A stretch of 64,000 nt of DNA from Epiperipatus broadwayi (taxonomy: Eukaryota; Onychophora; Udeonychophora; Euonychophora; Peripatidae): contig JAQFVV010006197.1 in assembly GCA_028023455.1 (NCBI GenBank), forward strand, positions 13,391,254 to 13,455,253. The letters are read 5' to 3'. Every line of letters starts with the position of its first letter. The stretch's first letter is position 1. Made by a program: the position numbers and the translations under genes. The notes under the pieces were generated by a model, which did not search any database, was not told the DNA's origin, and saw only the letters and a program-made list of their open reading frames with translations. Positions 38,401 to 46,090 of the stretch are shown piece by piece.

Positions 38401-38878
38401 TTGATCCTTGTGAAAAGTAATGAACTTTACTATTGCATTTGACATGCCCTGTTATTTTTGATGTTTTGATTTAGAGATTAAATCTAACTTTATTTGCATT
38501 AACATTTAATAATGTGTATATAAAAAAATTAAAATTACTTAATTGCATGACAATTTATTATTATTTTAATTTAATAATTTCATATGCAGAATTTAAAGAT
38601 ATTTGAATATTTTAATATACAACAATAAAATTAAGCATAAAAAAAATTATTTGTATTAACTATTATGAGTACTGAAAAAGAAAACACTTTACTTTTTGAT
38701 TAAGAGACTTGGTTTTAAATTTCTAATTATATATTTACCGTATTATATTTCTTAATACATCTATTACTTATATATTCTGTTATTTCACATTCCATATTTA
38801 ATTTTTAAAATTTAATACTTTTTTTTTTGTTTGTTTTAGAAAGGATATACTTTTCTCAGAAGAGGGCGTCTTCGGTAA
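8407..38878 (+). CDS. LYR-motif mitochondrial protein, AltMIEF1/MIURF-like, three exons (joined 8407-8417, 14486-14636, 38840-38878)
   Basis: Seen: three exons join in frame to 66 codons plus a TAA stop. Exon 1 encodes M-S-N and two bases of an Arg codon; exon 2 begins with the third base and continues EPVLKLYKELLRYSQTLKL; exon 3 encodes KGYTFLRRGRLR. Junctions are GTATGT...TTTTAG (phase 2) and GTAAGA...TTTTAG (phase 0). Known: human AltMIEF1 (L0R8F8, about 70 residues) shares an N-terminal SRE, LYR, TDRDFYF, IRREFRKN and a C-terminal EKG..FL..GRL layout; it binds MALSU1 and mitochondrial acyl carrier protein on the maturing large mitoribosomal subunit. Here the LYR is LYK, followed by TDKNFYIKRIQQEFLKNK. 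Inferred: mitochondrial matrix protein of the LYR family. The downstream 'FY' and basic residues fit the family. Exon 1 is only 11 coding bases, so it is the least certain part, but phase, length and the N-S-R-E match all agree. Confidence 0.85.
8418..14485 (+). other. Intron 1 of the LYR-motif gene
   Basis: About 6.07 kb between the GTATGT donor and the TTTTAG acceptor. It contains a candidate solo LTR at 10109-12336. The parts 8418-10104 and 12341-14470 are AT-rich with homopolymer runs, and I see no gene in them. Confidence 0.7.
10105..12340. repeat. Candidate solo LTR with 4-bp target duplication
   Basis: The segment 10109-12336 begins TGTAACGATCCGG and ends CTCATTACA, that is TG...CA, and is flanked on both sides by ACAT (10105-10108 and 12337-12340). 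Its interior is richer in CpG and GC than the surroundings (for example 11150-11230 and 11590-11640) and holds no protein motif. A length of 2.2 kb is long but possible for an LTR. Without a second copy it remains a hypothesis. Confidence 0.4.
14486..14636 (+). other. Exon 2 of the LYR-motif gene (core of the protein)
   Basis: A T-rich tract and TTATTTTAG acceptor precede 151 open bases, and a strong GTAAGA donor follows. The exon carries residues 4-54, including LYK, the FYI motif and the charged helix ending DIEKCIE. A second AG nine bases upstream (ending 14476) keeps the same phase and would add three residues (Y-F-R start), so the acceptor choice is not fully settled. Confidence 0.88.
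14877..15100 (+). pseudogene. BED-type zinc finger relic of a hAT-like transposase
   Basis: Translation gives KNKTCFICHKEYKNV, a stop, then SNIRKSYEVPKKLFNEFKDK and KKKLKTLL. This matches the N-terminal finger of hAT-derived proteins (C-x-x-C, KEYN-x-x-RHYE, then an E-x-L basic helix), with the first His replaced by Ser. It lies 240 bases into intron 2. Confidence 0.5.
15482..15830 (+). repeat. Dispersed MITE-like repeat, single copy arm
   Basis: Shares long blocks with 60540-61215: AGAGATAAAAGG, CATTAGATCCTAAGATCTAG, CTGGGGATATTGGATGAGTA and GGCACTACTG. Its left end, CATTAAGCATCACATGATCA, is the inverse of the right end of the 61-kb copy, so this is probably the terminal inverted repeat. 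No coding potential. Confidence 0.65.
15840..17690. other. Intronic AT-rich DNA, nothing recognised
   Basis: Homopolymer runs and short chance frames only. Confidence 0.45.
17700..17790 (+). repeat. Possible tRNA-derived SINE head
   Basis: GTGGACTGTAGAGTCAAAGG followed by CCATGGATTGTATTCAG and TCACTTTC resembles an anticodon arm, a decayed box B and an acceptor stem. No tail or target duplication was seen. Confidence 0.35.
17800..22680. other. Long intronic AT-rich stretch without a recognised gene
   Basis: Apart from a CTCF-like motif near 18571, I see only microsatellite-like TA runs (18632-18645, 18924-18940) and chance frames. 20320-20560 is slightly less AT-rich, without a recognisable product. 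Confidence 0.45.
18569..18587 (+). promoter_or_regulatory. CTCF-like motif
   Basis: ATCACAAGAGGGCGCCACT matches the animal CTCF core (C-A-C-n-A-G-R-G-G-G-C-G-C) well and stands out as GC-rich in an AT-rich intron. Binding cannot be shown from sequence. Confidence 0.35.
22681..22745 (-). repeat. tRNA-derived SINE head
   Basis: On the minus strand it reads ACGGGATAGAGATGCTGCCT, then CTGAAATGTAAGTTCTAGG and ATTGATTCCTGTTATATGC: a D-arm-like start, anticodon stem, and a box B close to GGTTCGATTCC. It sits just outside the left LTR of Gypsy element 3. Confidence 0.5.
22896..25009 (-). repeat. Left (3') LTR of Gypsy element 3
   Basis: Matches 35271-37044 over most of its length (for example CATACCAATGATCAGACCAA, TCTGTGTGTTGTTGGCAAAT, TAACAGGCCTGGATC). 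It is longer because it carries a repeat-derived insert that was then duplicated in tandem (23627-24182). Confidence 0.8.
23627..24182. repeat. Tandem duplication, 2 x 278 bp, nearly identical
   Basis: The unit starting CATCTTCCTCAAAGG at 23627 recurs at 23905. By eye the units differ at one position (CCTCTTGTTC against CCTCGTGTTC). Each holds the repeat-derived insert that is absent from the right LTR. Confidence 0.9.
25010..26008 (-). other. Non-coding 3' region of element 3 before its LTR
   Basis: Lies between the integrase end and the LTR on the minus strand. TGGATGGAGATAA beside the LTR could be the purine tract. I see no envelope-like frame that I can support; 25130-25480 is less AT-rich but has no open frame. 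Confidence 0.45.
26009..26260 (-). pseudogene. Integrase C-terminal region of element 3
   Basis: A 72-codon frame with HIYKKFQQIYEGSYIIVHHY, then VAKGNIKKRKYNA. This follows the Gypsy integrase tail pattern K-F-x-x-x-Y-E-G-P-Y-x-I and a closing K-x-K-Y-N. It lies downstream of the core on the same strand. Confidence 0.7.
26480..27000 (-). pseudogene. Integrase finger and catalytic core of element 3
   Basis: On the minus strand: FYWPQKYAGILPRVKKCEIC (end of the zinc finger with C-x-x-C), then DLVAID with the first Asp, MRYLVVVYDFFQNW, GVPDIIISDHDTLFIS with the second Asp, and after a gap QFNPWERIRKY with the Glu near 26490-26500. All three catalytic acids can still be read, but several stops interrupt the frame. 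Confidence 0.75.
27122..27126. repeat. Target site duplication of element 2, left copy
   Basis: CTGCC, repeated at 32293-32297 directly after the 3' LTR. Five bases is the normal size for Gypsy elements. Confidence 0.8.
27127..27857 (+). repeat. 5' LTR of Gypsy element 2
   Basis: Aligns with 31539-32292 (shared TTTTTATTGAAACAGAAAAA, GCTACTAACTAATTAGGCAA, GAGAGCCATGAT). Starts TTCTAAAT (TG changed to TT) and ends CATAGCA. Confidence 0.88.
27860..27878 (+). promoter_or_regulatory. Candidate primer binding site of element 2
   Basis: TGGCACCGTCATTGTGAAT starts two bases after the 5' LTR and begins with TGG. The matching tRNA was not identified. Confidence 0.45.
28010..28680 (+). pseudogene. gag: gag remnant of element 2 with zinc knuckle
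   Basis: Broken capsid frames give LFEELVEPKTLEELIFQQL, FRNRHQNEHTQKYDMALREL and AKNRVYDSYLE. Then an open stretch 28384-28647 carries LRQQLLADSAINYREAIKHG and AHELMAMQAIEF, as in Mag-like Gag. The CCHC knuckle at 28610-28651 reads C-F-C-C-G-K-I-G-H-M-S-I-E-C with all ligands present; a second knuckle is not intact. Confidence 0.75.
28644..29102 (+). CDS. pro: Retropepsin-type protease region of element 2
   Basis: Open for 152 codons. Contains IEMDSGSGVSLISLTDWKTI with the catalytic D-S-G (Asp at 28860-28862), then NDIRIKGLIHAQI and LYIIYIHINPLIGHEWFD, which takes the place of the family's L-L-G-R-D-W-L flap-side motif. In a working element it would cut the Gag-Pol polyprotein. The stop at 29100-29102 ends the frame where Pol should continue. 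Confidence 0.75.
   Translation: MNVFIKISDAETTKCAGKKKSVDYTRENHQEHLTKRKLMLSKIVTINNTATNKLEKFEMILKIFGKPVLIEMDSGSGVSLISLTDWKTIVADMIHPLKVLQSNIKAHNGNDIRIKGLIHAQIITNNSEKAATLPLYIIYIHINPLIGHEWFD
29250..29780 (+). pseudogene. Reverse transcriptase remnant of element 2
   Basis: The fingers part needs frame changes: NVLQLTEQA, a stop, then WVTPLVVITKPIGQIHLCND and YHLSVN. The palm is readable at 29516-29779 with VFHQIPVTNKTMEILTFTT and Y-F-D-D at 29663-29674, followed by ILVTA. The LPYG region is damaged. Confidence 0.8.
30075..30440 (+). pseudogene. RNase H region of element 2
   Basis: Open from 30080 to 30349: QPIAYASRSLSKAEKNCSQL, DKEALAIIFGIQKFHQYIYG and CHFCIMTDYKPLLGTLG. After one stop it continues MLRWLNILAGYKYSIEYKNG and HADALS. 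This is a near-complete Gypsy RNase H with the tether before integrase. Confidence 0.85.
30710..31536 (+). pseudogene. Integrase region of element 2
   Basis: The H2C2 finger is complete: IIHEGHPGIIRAKALVRSYV, WWPNI, then NCQLC. The core has RVHIDHYGP (first Asp) and LVLDNGTSFTSEKF (second Asp). In the motif that should hold the Glu it reads L-N-G-L-A-K-K-A-V, so Glu is replaced by Lys (codon 31182-31184). Stops at a few sites, for example after ETDKP. The C-terminal part (31310-31530) is open but shows no chromodomain. Confidence 0.85.
31526..31538 (+). promoter_or_regulatory. Polypurine tract of element 2
   Basis: CTGGGGGGAGGTG directly precedes the TGCTAAAT start of the 3' LTR. The G run is striking in this AT-rich DNA. 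Confidence 0.7.
31539..32292 (+). repeat. 3' LTR of Gypsy element 2
   Basis: Begins TGCTAAATATGC after the purine tract and ends CATAGCA. Followed directly by the right CTGCC target copy (32293-32297). Confidence 0.88.
32411..32773 (-). pseudogene. RNase H region of element 3
   Basis: Open for 120 codons: GAILFQVWEDVQSR, SQLLKSPQINYTVTKKEVLS, KVWAFQKFCQFLIGSEM, LIRLSLFLQEFNYIVQ and GVDNVVADVKL. This is the Gypsy RNase H with the second half of the tether. The element 2 insertion lies about 120 bases beyond its C-terminal end on the minus strand, before integrase. Confidence 0.8.
32790..33720 (-). pseudogene. Reverse transcriptase remnant of element 3
   Basis: Minus-strand stretches IHLYLDAKQLNKITIPNSNA, PPPIYKLLVKF, SIFDITASYWKIKIHLLDQK and INSNIYVDDILVTSDN follow the Gypsy RT order. 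The Y-V-D-D motif (33232-33243) and the first catalytic Asp in FDIT are readable. Stops separate them, and a 103-bp tandem duplication lies in the part after the active site. Confidence 0.8.
33018..33223. repeat. Tandem duplication, 2 x about 103 bp, inside the RT of element 3
   Basis: TGTAGACAATATACTTTTTT occurs at 33018 and 33121, with the following CATTCCTTTTAC and AAATGCATCAT blocks also repeated. The units differ at several positions, so the duplication is not recent. Confidence 0.8.
33834..34198 (-). pseudogene. pro: Retropepsin-type protease remnant of element 3
   Basis: Two overlapping frames. The first reads WLNSGNQVSVISQHMFEQI where the family has D-T-G-A-x-x-S-V-I-S, so the catalytic Asp is changed to Asn-like context (L-N-S-G). 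The second carries CHILLILEGMIPKVILGSDF and CVLNYGSTQIVL, the flap and I-L-G-x-D-F region. A frameshift separates them. Confidence 0.65.
34200..35105 (-). other. Probable gag region of element 3, unrecognisable
   Basis: By position this is gag on the minus strand. I found no CCHC knuckle and no capsid motif I would defend. The 70-codon plus-strand frame at 34455-34667 is not supported by any motif. Confidence 0.4.
35110..35281. repeat. Degenerate 39-bp minisatellite at the leader end of element 3
   Basis: On the minus strand four units each begin TATAAAT or TATAAAA and share a TCCAACATG-like centre: 35227-35281 (55 bp, with 16 extra), 35188-35226, 35149-35187 and 35110-35148 (39 bp each). 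The array straddles the inferred LTR edge. Confidence 0.6.
35271..37044 (-). repeat. Right (5') LTR of Gypsy element 3
   Basis: Matches the left LTR over most of its length and ends CACA at 37044. It lacks the insert and 278-bp duplication of the left copy but has its own 46-bp tandem duplication. Confidence 0.8.
35452..35543. repeat. Tandem duplication, 2 x 46 bp, in the right LTR
   Basis: TCACATTTCTAGACCGTTGA through GCACGAAGCAAC is repeated head to tail starting at 35452 and 35498, with no difference seen. The left LTR has one copy. Confidence 0.9.
37085..37570. repeat. Diverged tandem repeat, period about 236 bp
   Basis: AAGTAAAGAAATATTCCTCT with TATATTTAAATAATAAATA at 37213-37260 recurs in altered form at 37449-37500. 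AATGATAGAGTATATATG near 37160 recurs as AATGATAAGAGTATATAT near 37370. About two units, just outside the right LTR of element 3. Confidence 0.6.
37571..38830. other. End of intron 2, nothing recognised
   Basis: 37575-37690 is locally richer in GC (CTACACCCCCACATGCGGTG) but not coding. The rest is AT-rich. Confidence 0.4.
38840..38878 (+). other. Exon 3 (terminal coding part) of the LYR-motif gene
   Basis: A long T tract and GTTTTAG acceptor precede twelve codons and TAA. The peptide KGYTFLRRGRLR lines up with the C-terminal KGLVFLNGKLGR region of human AltMIEF1, and the phase 0 start matches the end of exon 2. This lies about 24.2 kb downstream of exon 2, beyond the nested retrotransposons. 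Confidence 0.83.
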
Positions 38879-39924
38879 CAATGATCAATTAATAAATTTA
38901 AAAGATTTTTTTTTTTTTTTGAATGTACATAATAATTATTTTTTAAGAATTATAGAGTCATGACTTAGTTTTGAAAAAATATGGAGTTTTTTTTAAAAAA
39001 AGTGATGGATGAGATCTCTTTTAAAATATAATGAATGAGAAATTGCAAATCCTTTGTAGATGTCAACATGAAAGCACATTTCATTTTTTTAACCTATCTG
39101 TGATAAATCAACTAATGTAGTAGAGAAATATAAATAAGTGAAAATTAATTTTAATTTATGTAGTTTATTGTTATTTCAGTCATGAATAGAGATTTGTCAA
39201 TAAAATAATTTTTTTAATATTTTTTTTTGTTATTGGTAATTATTTAAAATCTATTTGTCTTACTTGGTTAAGATGGATACATTATGCATTGACTATTATT
39301 GCACAAATTTAGATGTATGCAAGTGTGTGTTTGAGTCTGTATAACTAAGTTTTTAATTGTTAAATTAGAAACAAAGTTTGAATATCGAAATTATTCATGA
39401 CTATTTATATATATTGCTTTAAATCATTTAATCTAACACTACCTTTATATTTCAAAAATTTCTATTAAAATTATTTAAATTAATATGAAACTTACAATTT
39501 TCAAATTTTTTTAAATAAACTATCTATACAGTTACCTGGTTTGAAAGAAATTATACAATAAATTATTTGAAGTAGTTCTTTCTCAGAATATATATTATTT
39601 GAAAATAACATCAAAATTACATGCACTGTTAGTTTTTTTTATAATCCTAATTTTATTCCATTTGTATGTAATTTATGTCAGAAATATGTAGCCTCAGTAA
39701 GTGGATGATTTAATTTTCAAACTCATTTGCCAATTGTTTAATCAGTCAGTTTAATCAAAAATTATTTTATTTTTTATTAATATGCATCTACAATCTAATA
39801 AAATTTGATTGAAAGTTAATACAGGTCATATTCAGAAAAGCACTAACAAACCTATCTTCTAAAATCAATAATAATGAAATAATATTTTATATAGTGCTAT
39901 GTTTTATAAATAGTAATAATAATC
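38879..39924. other. 3' untranslated or downstream sequence, nothing else recognised
   Basis: Contains candidate AATAAA signals and homopolymers. A block near 39858 (CTAAAATCAATAATAATGAA) reappears at 40366 on the other side of the foldback element. Confidence 0.4.
38891..38896 (+). promoter_or_regulatory. Possible polyadenylation signal AATAAA
   Basis: AATAAA begins 13 bases after the stop codon of the LYR-motif gene. A second one is at 39199-39204. In DNA this AT-rich the hexamer is common, so neither can be assigned firmly. Confidence 0.25.
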
Positions 39925-40368
39925 AGCTATTAAGCTAATGCACATGCGCTTTGAAGATTTAAATTATAAATGAATACTCTCAATTTCCAAATGCAAGATA
40001 AAATTTTTTTGAAAAGATAGAATGAATCGTCTATCTTTTCTTACCCAAACGTTTACGTATAGGCAAATCTTAAGTAATCACTTTAAATTACTTTTACTAT
40101 GCTTGAATAAATAACGCTTGCGAAAATCTTTAAAATTTATGATACGTTATTCTTATTTGAAATTAAACAATATGTTTATTTATGATTATTTAATATCTCA
40201 CGCTCTCATTTTCAAATGCTTAAGATTTTCCCATACATAAACGTTTGGGTAAGAAAAGATAGACAATTCATTCTAGCTTTTCAAAAAGATTTTATCTTGT
40301 GTTTGGAAATTGAGAGTATTCATTTATAATTTAAATCTTCAAAGCGCTTGTGCATTAGTTTAATAGCT
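39925..40368. mobile_element. Foldback/MITE element with 150-bp terminal inverted repeats
   Basis: The left arm 39925-40074 (AGCTATTAAGCTAATGCAC ... CTTAAG) is matched by the reverse complement of 40219-40368 with about a dozen differences. The 144-bp loop is AT-rich and non-coding. Both arms carry AAACGTTT and CGCTTTGAAG, so CpG is kept. No transposase is present. Confidence 0.85.
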
Positions 40369-40379
40369 AAAATCAATAA

Positions 40380-43185
40380 TAGTAGAATAAGAAATATAAT
40401 ATATGAATAATGCTATAATTCTAGGCATTTTGATATATATAGTCAAAAATGTATTTATTACACACAATACTTTATTACATAAAGAGTTTATATAAGATAC
40501 AATAATTATGACAACAGAGTATATTTAAATAAGATAAATATATTACTAAGCTTGTATATTTTTACAATATACTGTATTCACATTTGAAAGCAGTAAAGAT
40601 TTTACATTGCTATTCCCACATTATAAGCAAGAGTGACTGTTTGGATATCAAATGATGGTGCTAAACATCCTCAGACTTATTCTTCCTTATGTAGTGAGAA
40701 ATGTTTTTGACTATAGCAGTTGGTATTTTTTTATTGTACTGCACTATTCAAGCTAATTATTGGAATTTTTAAATATGTTAAGTTTTGAGATTAAGATCAT
40801 TTAACATTTTTTTGTCAGTTTTTCCCTCATAATTTCTGTTTCAATAATACTTATTAAATAATATTTATGTTGATATCTCATACCAGCATACAGATTGGAT
40901 GAATAGTTTGTAAATAAAAACAAACAATTTATAATTCTAATACATTAGTTATATGATCACAGACACAAAGAAGAAGAATATGCAACAACTAATTAATCAT
41001 TAGATTTAGTAAATTCACTGAGGTGATCTCGAGTCTACAAATTCTAGTCAAAATAAAAAAAAATGAAATCACATTTGAACATAGATACAATAAATAATTG
41101 AAACATATACAATATAAATATACTTTATTTTTATTTTTTCTTTATTTGTTACAAATCGTGGATTTATTCCTATTTTAGAGTTAATATTACTATGTCTATT
41201 ATCGTATGGATTTTTTTGATATATATTACTAATATTCATAAAAAAATTTATTATTTAGAACATTTTGATCTATTTGTATATAAATCATGTCTCAGGATAT
41301 TTATGTATATACAAGGATTTAGAATAACATATGTAAGATGTATGTTCTTTGTTATCACTATTTTTCTCCATTTATATGTTCATATATAATTTATGAAATG
41401 AAATAAAATGAGATACCAATTATGCACTGTTGGTTTTTATATCCTTAATCTCTCAGAAAAGTTGGCTACATTTTGACTAGCTTGTTGGTGAGCAAAAATT
41501 CTTAGTCTCTTTCTCAGTAGAAGAAAAAATTGTTCTTTTTATCCAGTATGTTCAAGTATGCCACAGTAATATTGTTTATGATAGTATTTACTATAATATT
41601 TCAATGTTTGTAATTCTTTTTCTTTACTTTGGAGATGTACTTACAGTGCACATGATATACATAAAGCAGAATGAGCTATTTTGTAAGTGAATATCTTTGG
41701 ACTTCAAAATACCACAATTGTTATGGATCTATATCCTTGCTGATCATATGACTTATGATAACTAACTCAAATAATAGTCAGGAAGTTTATTATTGTAATT
41801 GAAGATATCTTTTCCAATTTCTTTCTAATGTATTTAATTTGAATATTTTATTCAACTCTTATTTAAAATAATAGTGTATAGGTATGTATATCAAACAACC
41901 AAAAAGTAAAAATCTAACATATTAATGCTAGAATCAGAAAATTAATTAGTCTAAGATATTATTGCTGAATTCTGCCCTAAATTTCAAACCCTAATAACTA
42001 TTTTTTTTTTTTTTTTACATAAATTATTTATACCTTTAAATGGGTATTGTTTTGGCTAGAAATAATTCTTATGTCAATAAAAGGAAAAGCATAAGTTTAA
42101 ATTTCTTTCATTACTCTTCTAATAAATGATCAATTATTATTATATTTTATAAATAAGTTGCATTTTTTTTAAATTCTTGGCATATTCTTCTTTCAAAAGT
42201 CTTATCTTTAAATTAATATATATTCTTATTATATTTATGAAGTAAAAATTTTTTTTATTAAAACTGAATTATTTTTCTCAGGAAAATACTGTACATGAAA
42301 TCAAAAATATTCATTTATATGCATAATAGTGAAAATATTTGGAAACTTAAACAAAATTTGCTCATGATTGCAGTCAGTCATAACTACTATTTCTCAACTT
42401 TATACTAGAACCAATAATTAATATTTTGCATATTTTACACTGTTCGATTAATGAAACACATATGTAGGCAACATTAAATTTCTTAGCCATATTCTTTTTT
42501 TAAAAAATGCCAAGATTTCTTATTTTAGATTGATTTTCTAATTCATGACACTTTTTAGATAGAATAAAATAATTCCGTAGGTGCACATATTTCAGTGGAA
42601 AAGATCCTGATTCATGATTAGAGAAGGAATTGAATAGAATGATGCATCAAAGTTTTTACATTGTTTGACAATTATTACATAAATACAGAAGCATTTTTGA
42701 AGCACAGTTATTAGTAACGAAATAATATCTGAAGCTAACTGCAAGAACTTGAAAAAGAAACAAGTAATGAAGTTTGTTATGAAGATTTTTTTTTAAAAAA
42801 AAACTTTATTGAAAGAGTTTGGGCAATAAAATAATAATAATTGTATATATGTAAATAATAATAAAATAAAGTAAAAAAAGAAAGGCTTTTTTTAAAGGAA
42901 AAAACAACAATATTGTTTTCTCAATCTTTTTACAGATTATTATCTATTTCAGAAAACTTGCAAATTCTGGAGATTCTATTATTTGAGATTTTTTTCATTT
43001 AATGAAAATTAATCTTTTAATTTGTTTACAAGAAAAAGAAAAAACTTTTATGCAAAGTTTACAAACATTTTATAATTTTTTTTTTTTTTTAGTATCACAA
43101 ATCATATACTGTATATATAATTCTATAAACATATCTTCAATCATAGGAATGTTTGTTAGCATTATTCAGTTTATTAGTGGATAAA
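40380..43185. other. AT-rich intergenic stretch without a recognised gene
   Basis: Only chance frames (for example 65 codons at 41192 and 60 at 43002, both dominated by Ile, Phe, Tyr and Lys). Confidence 0.45.
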
Positions 43186-43189
43186 GATT

Positions 43190-44480
43190 TCTGAATTCTG
43201 TTTATCTGATTTTTAGTTCCGTATCATTTCTGCAATTTTGTCCTTTTGTAAGTTTTTACATTTTCTTAGAATTCAGCTTACAACAACAATTTTTTTATTA
43301 TTTAACATTTTTAGCCTAGCTTGATTTTACCTTGGTAATTTTTTCAATAATGTCAGTGACACCTGTTTTTTTCTCACTCACATATTTTATTTTAAGTTCT
43401 TTTTTAAACAAAAATAATCATAGGGTTAATGAATTAGGATGATATGTGACACATCTAAATGGCAGGCTAAACACAATGTTCAAGTGATTAAACTTTTTTT
43501 TAAAATTTTGATGAGAATAATTACACAGACTATTAACTCTTGTGTCCATTACCCTATCACTGCACTAAACTGTTTACGATGTTCTTCGATATTTCTAACA
43601 AATATTTCTCCATACTACATTGTATAATATTAATCCATATCTTTCCAATATTATTTTTATCAGAAGCACTTTATCCAAATTTAATTCTATAATTTATTTC
43701 ATTCAATATGTTCTCATCAATCTTAATAATTTAGCCAAAATACATACAGTTAGTAACTTTTATTTTATAATTAATTTTTTTTAAAAATATTTTGGTATTG
43801 CTTTTTTGTAAAGCTCTTTTAAGATTCTGAAAAATGCTGAAATATTATTTGCAAAAGGAATATCATCATATGGCAAAATAATGTTTTTATTTTTAATCTC
43901 TTTGATTTTCATTTTAATATATAAAATGTGTTTTTAATATCTTGTGTTAATGCTTTGGGAAAATATAATCATTCTTTTATCTATTCTTGATTGTTGCATT
44001 TTGATATATGTTTTTAAATATTTAACAATATTTCAAGTTTATATCATGATGTTCTAACCTTTAATCATAGTATTAATGTTTACAGAATCAAATACTTTTT
44101 TGTTATGTGTAAATTTAATGTAAATTGACAATTCTTCTTAGTACTCAAATGTGATCTATTGAAATATTTTTACTTTTACTCTTTTGCTGGCTGAAGTTCA
44201 AAGTTCTCTATAAATGATTTGCAATCATCTTAATAAATATTTTATATAAAACTGATAGAAAATTAATAATTCTGTAATTCCTAATACTGTATTTTTTTTT
44301 CTCACCTTTCTTACATAATTTCCAATCATCTGGTCTAATGTAGACATTTGGGCTGTACTTTTATCTATAGTATCCCTATTTCTTTAATTGTTTCTTTTCC
44401 ATCTTTTTGTAAAGATTTTGCATTGTATGATAATTTAATTGCATGACTCATTTTTTCATTGTAATATGTAATGTTTCAAT
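43190..44480 (-). pseudogene. LINE (RTE-like) reverse transcriptase remnant
   Basis: On the minus strand: FDSVNINTMIKG (RT motif with K-A-F-D), NIVKYLKTYIKMQQSRI, LPYDDIPFANNISAFFRILK (in place of Y/F-A-D-D), and further on KTGVTDIIEKITKVKSS. The last matches RQQTGVTDLIEKIKRLKWSW of the intact fragment at 55998-56377, so both are of one family. Stops are frequent and the copy is old. Confidence 0.65.
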
Positions 44481-44489
44481 TAATATCAA

Positions 44490-46090
44490 TATTGTATTGT
44501 GTACTTTGTTTTCCTTTTCTTACTTTGTGATTGCTTTTAAAATTCTTCCACACACTTCATAATGTTAATCCTGTTTTAGTAATTGTGTCATCTCATTTTA
44601 CATTCTTGCTTTCACTAGTTATATATATATTGTCAATGTACCATTTTAGAGAAATTTACTTATCCAATTTTTTAAAATCATTTAAAATCCTTTTCTTATT
44701 CTTTTTTTCTTTTTATATTAGTTGCCTTGGCTCAGTAGAAAATTTACTAGTGAATCCCTCCCTCCTCCACCTATTTATTTATTATTATTTGTGAAAACTT
44801 TTCTTAGTAAATTGATTATCTGTTATTTTTTCAAATTTATTTTCAAAGTTTATTGTTTTAAATCGCCTGTAAATCCCAACTTAAATTTGAATATTAATTT
44901 AAAATTTGTTTGTCATAAACACTTTAGGCTTATTTATAGAAAACATCTGAAAAAAAACAACAACTTTAAAATGTATTTTTGTCTTAATCAGCACTCTTCA
45001 CTTAGCTCAGGTTACATATTCATATGTTCTCAATATCCTTCTTTAGTATTTATCACAATCAAATTAGTACAACTTAATAACCAAATTTGCACATCACTTT
45101 ACAATATCCATTTTATGAAATATGAATTTTTTCTACAATACCGGCTTTTTTTTCATACATGCACTTTTATATGTAACATATAGGGATTTGATACACTTGA
45201 TCACACACATGTTGAAAAGATAAATAATCACTAATATCATATTTCGTGCTAAACCAGCACACATCAGTTGGTCCAGATTATCATCACACATATATACAAT
45301 CAAAGCAGTTTATATTAAGATAGCCAATCTTCATACTTTAATGGACAGGATTCAAACCACTCCTTCCCACAACTTTTCAGCTGTCCATTTCATTGAAAAT
45401 CTGAAGATTGAATGCTCAAAGCCCACCTTAGTGTCAACCTTCTCATCCTACCCATGTTGACCACAAGTCATTATGACCTCTCATGTACAGGGCATAATAG
45501 ATAAATGTTCTCTAACCTAATTAACAATTAATAATAACCATTAATGTATTTATCTAAAAAAGATGTTGAATAAGTGATGTGAGAATTTTGGCATTTGTAG
45601 ATTAAGTAATAATAATTACTGTCTTTATTAATAGCTTTTGTCTTTCTAGCTTTGCTTTATCACATATCTGACATCTCAATAATTAATAATCATATTCCTC
45701 ATATTGAATCTAGTAAATATTTTACAGCTTTGGAATACATATTTTCTGTTTATACATATTTTTTATTTATCAAAATGTAATTAATTTTTTTATTTACAAT
45801 GACTTCTCTACTTCTGTGTTTCAATATTTGTGTTTTTTCAACTTATTTCTGACTTCATAATATCTGGTCAATGACCTATTTAATACAGTTAATAGATTTC
45901 TCTTCAAATGTGGGCAATATTTCATTTTTGGAAAATGATATATTGTATAGTTGTAAATGATATATCCATAGAACTAATATTAAATGTTTTTTCTGCATCA
46001 TTAAAACAAACCTGTTTTATGTTAGTATGCATATTTTTTTATGAGAAAGTTTTAGCCCAAAGATAAAATAAATTTGTAATATATATATAT
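44490..46090. other. Intergenic stretch without a recognised gene
   Basis: 45240-45510 is less AT-rich but shows no frame or motif. The 153-codon frame at 44722-45183 has a composition expected by chance. Confidence 0.4.

Larger units (their letters stand above)
14637..38839 (+). other. Intron 2 of the LYR-motif gene, filled with transposons
   Basis: About 24.2 kb between a GTAAGA donor and a GTTTTAG acceptor. Roughly 14 kb of it is the minus-strand Gypsy element 3 with Gypsy element 2 nested inside. The rest carries a BED-finger relic, a MITE-like repeat, SINE heads and a tandem repeat, listed separately. Confidence 0.7.

Noticed and set aside
44722-45183. Longest plus-strand frame outside the transposons (153 codons)
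   Set aside because: Its composition (Leu, Ile, Phe, Tyr, Lys, Asn) is what AT-rich DNA gives by chance; no motif, and the length depends only on missing stops.
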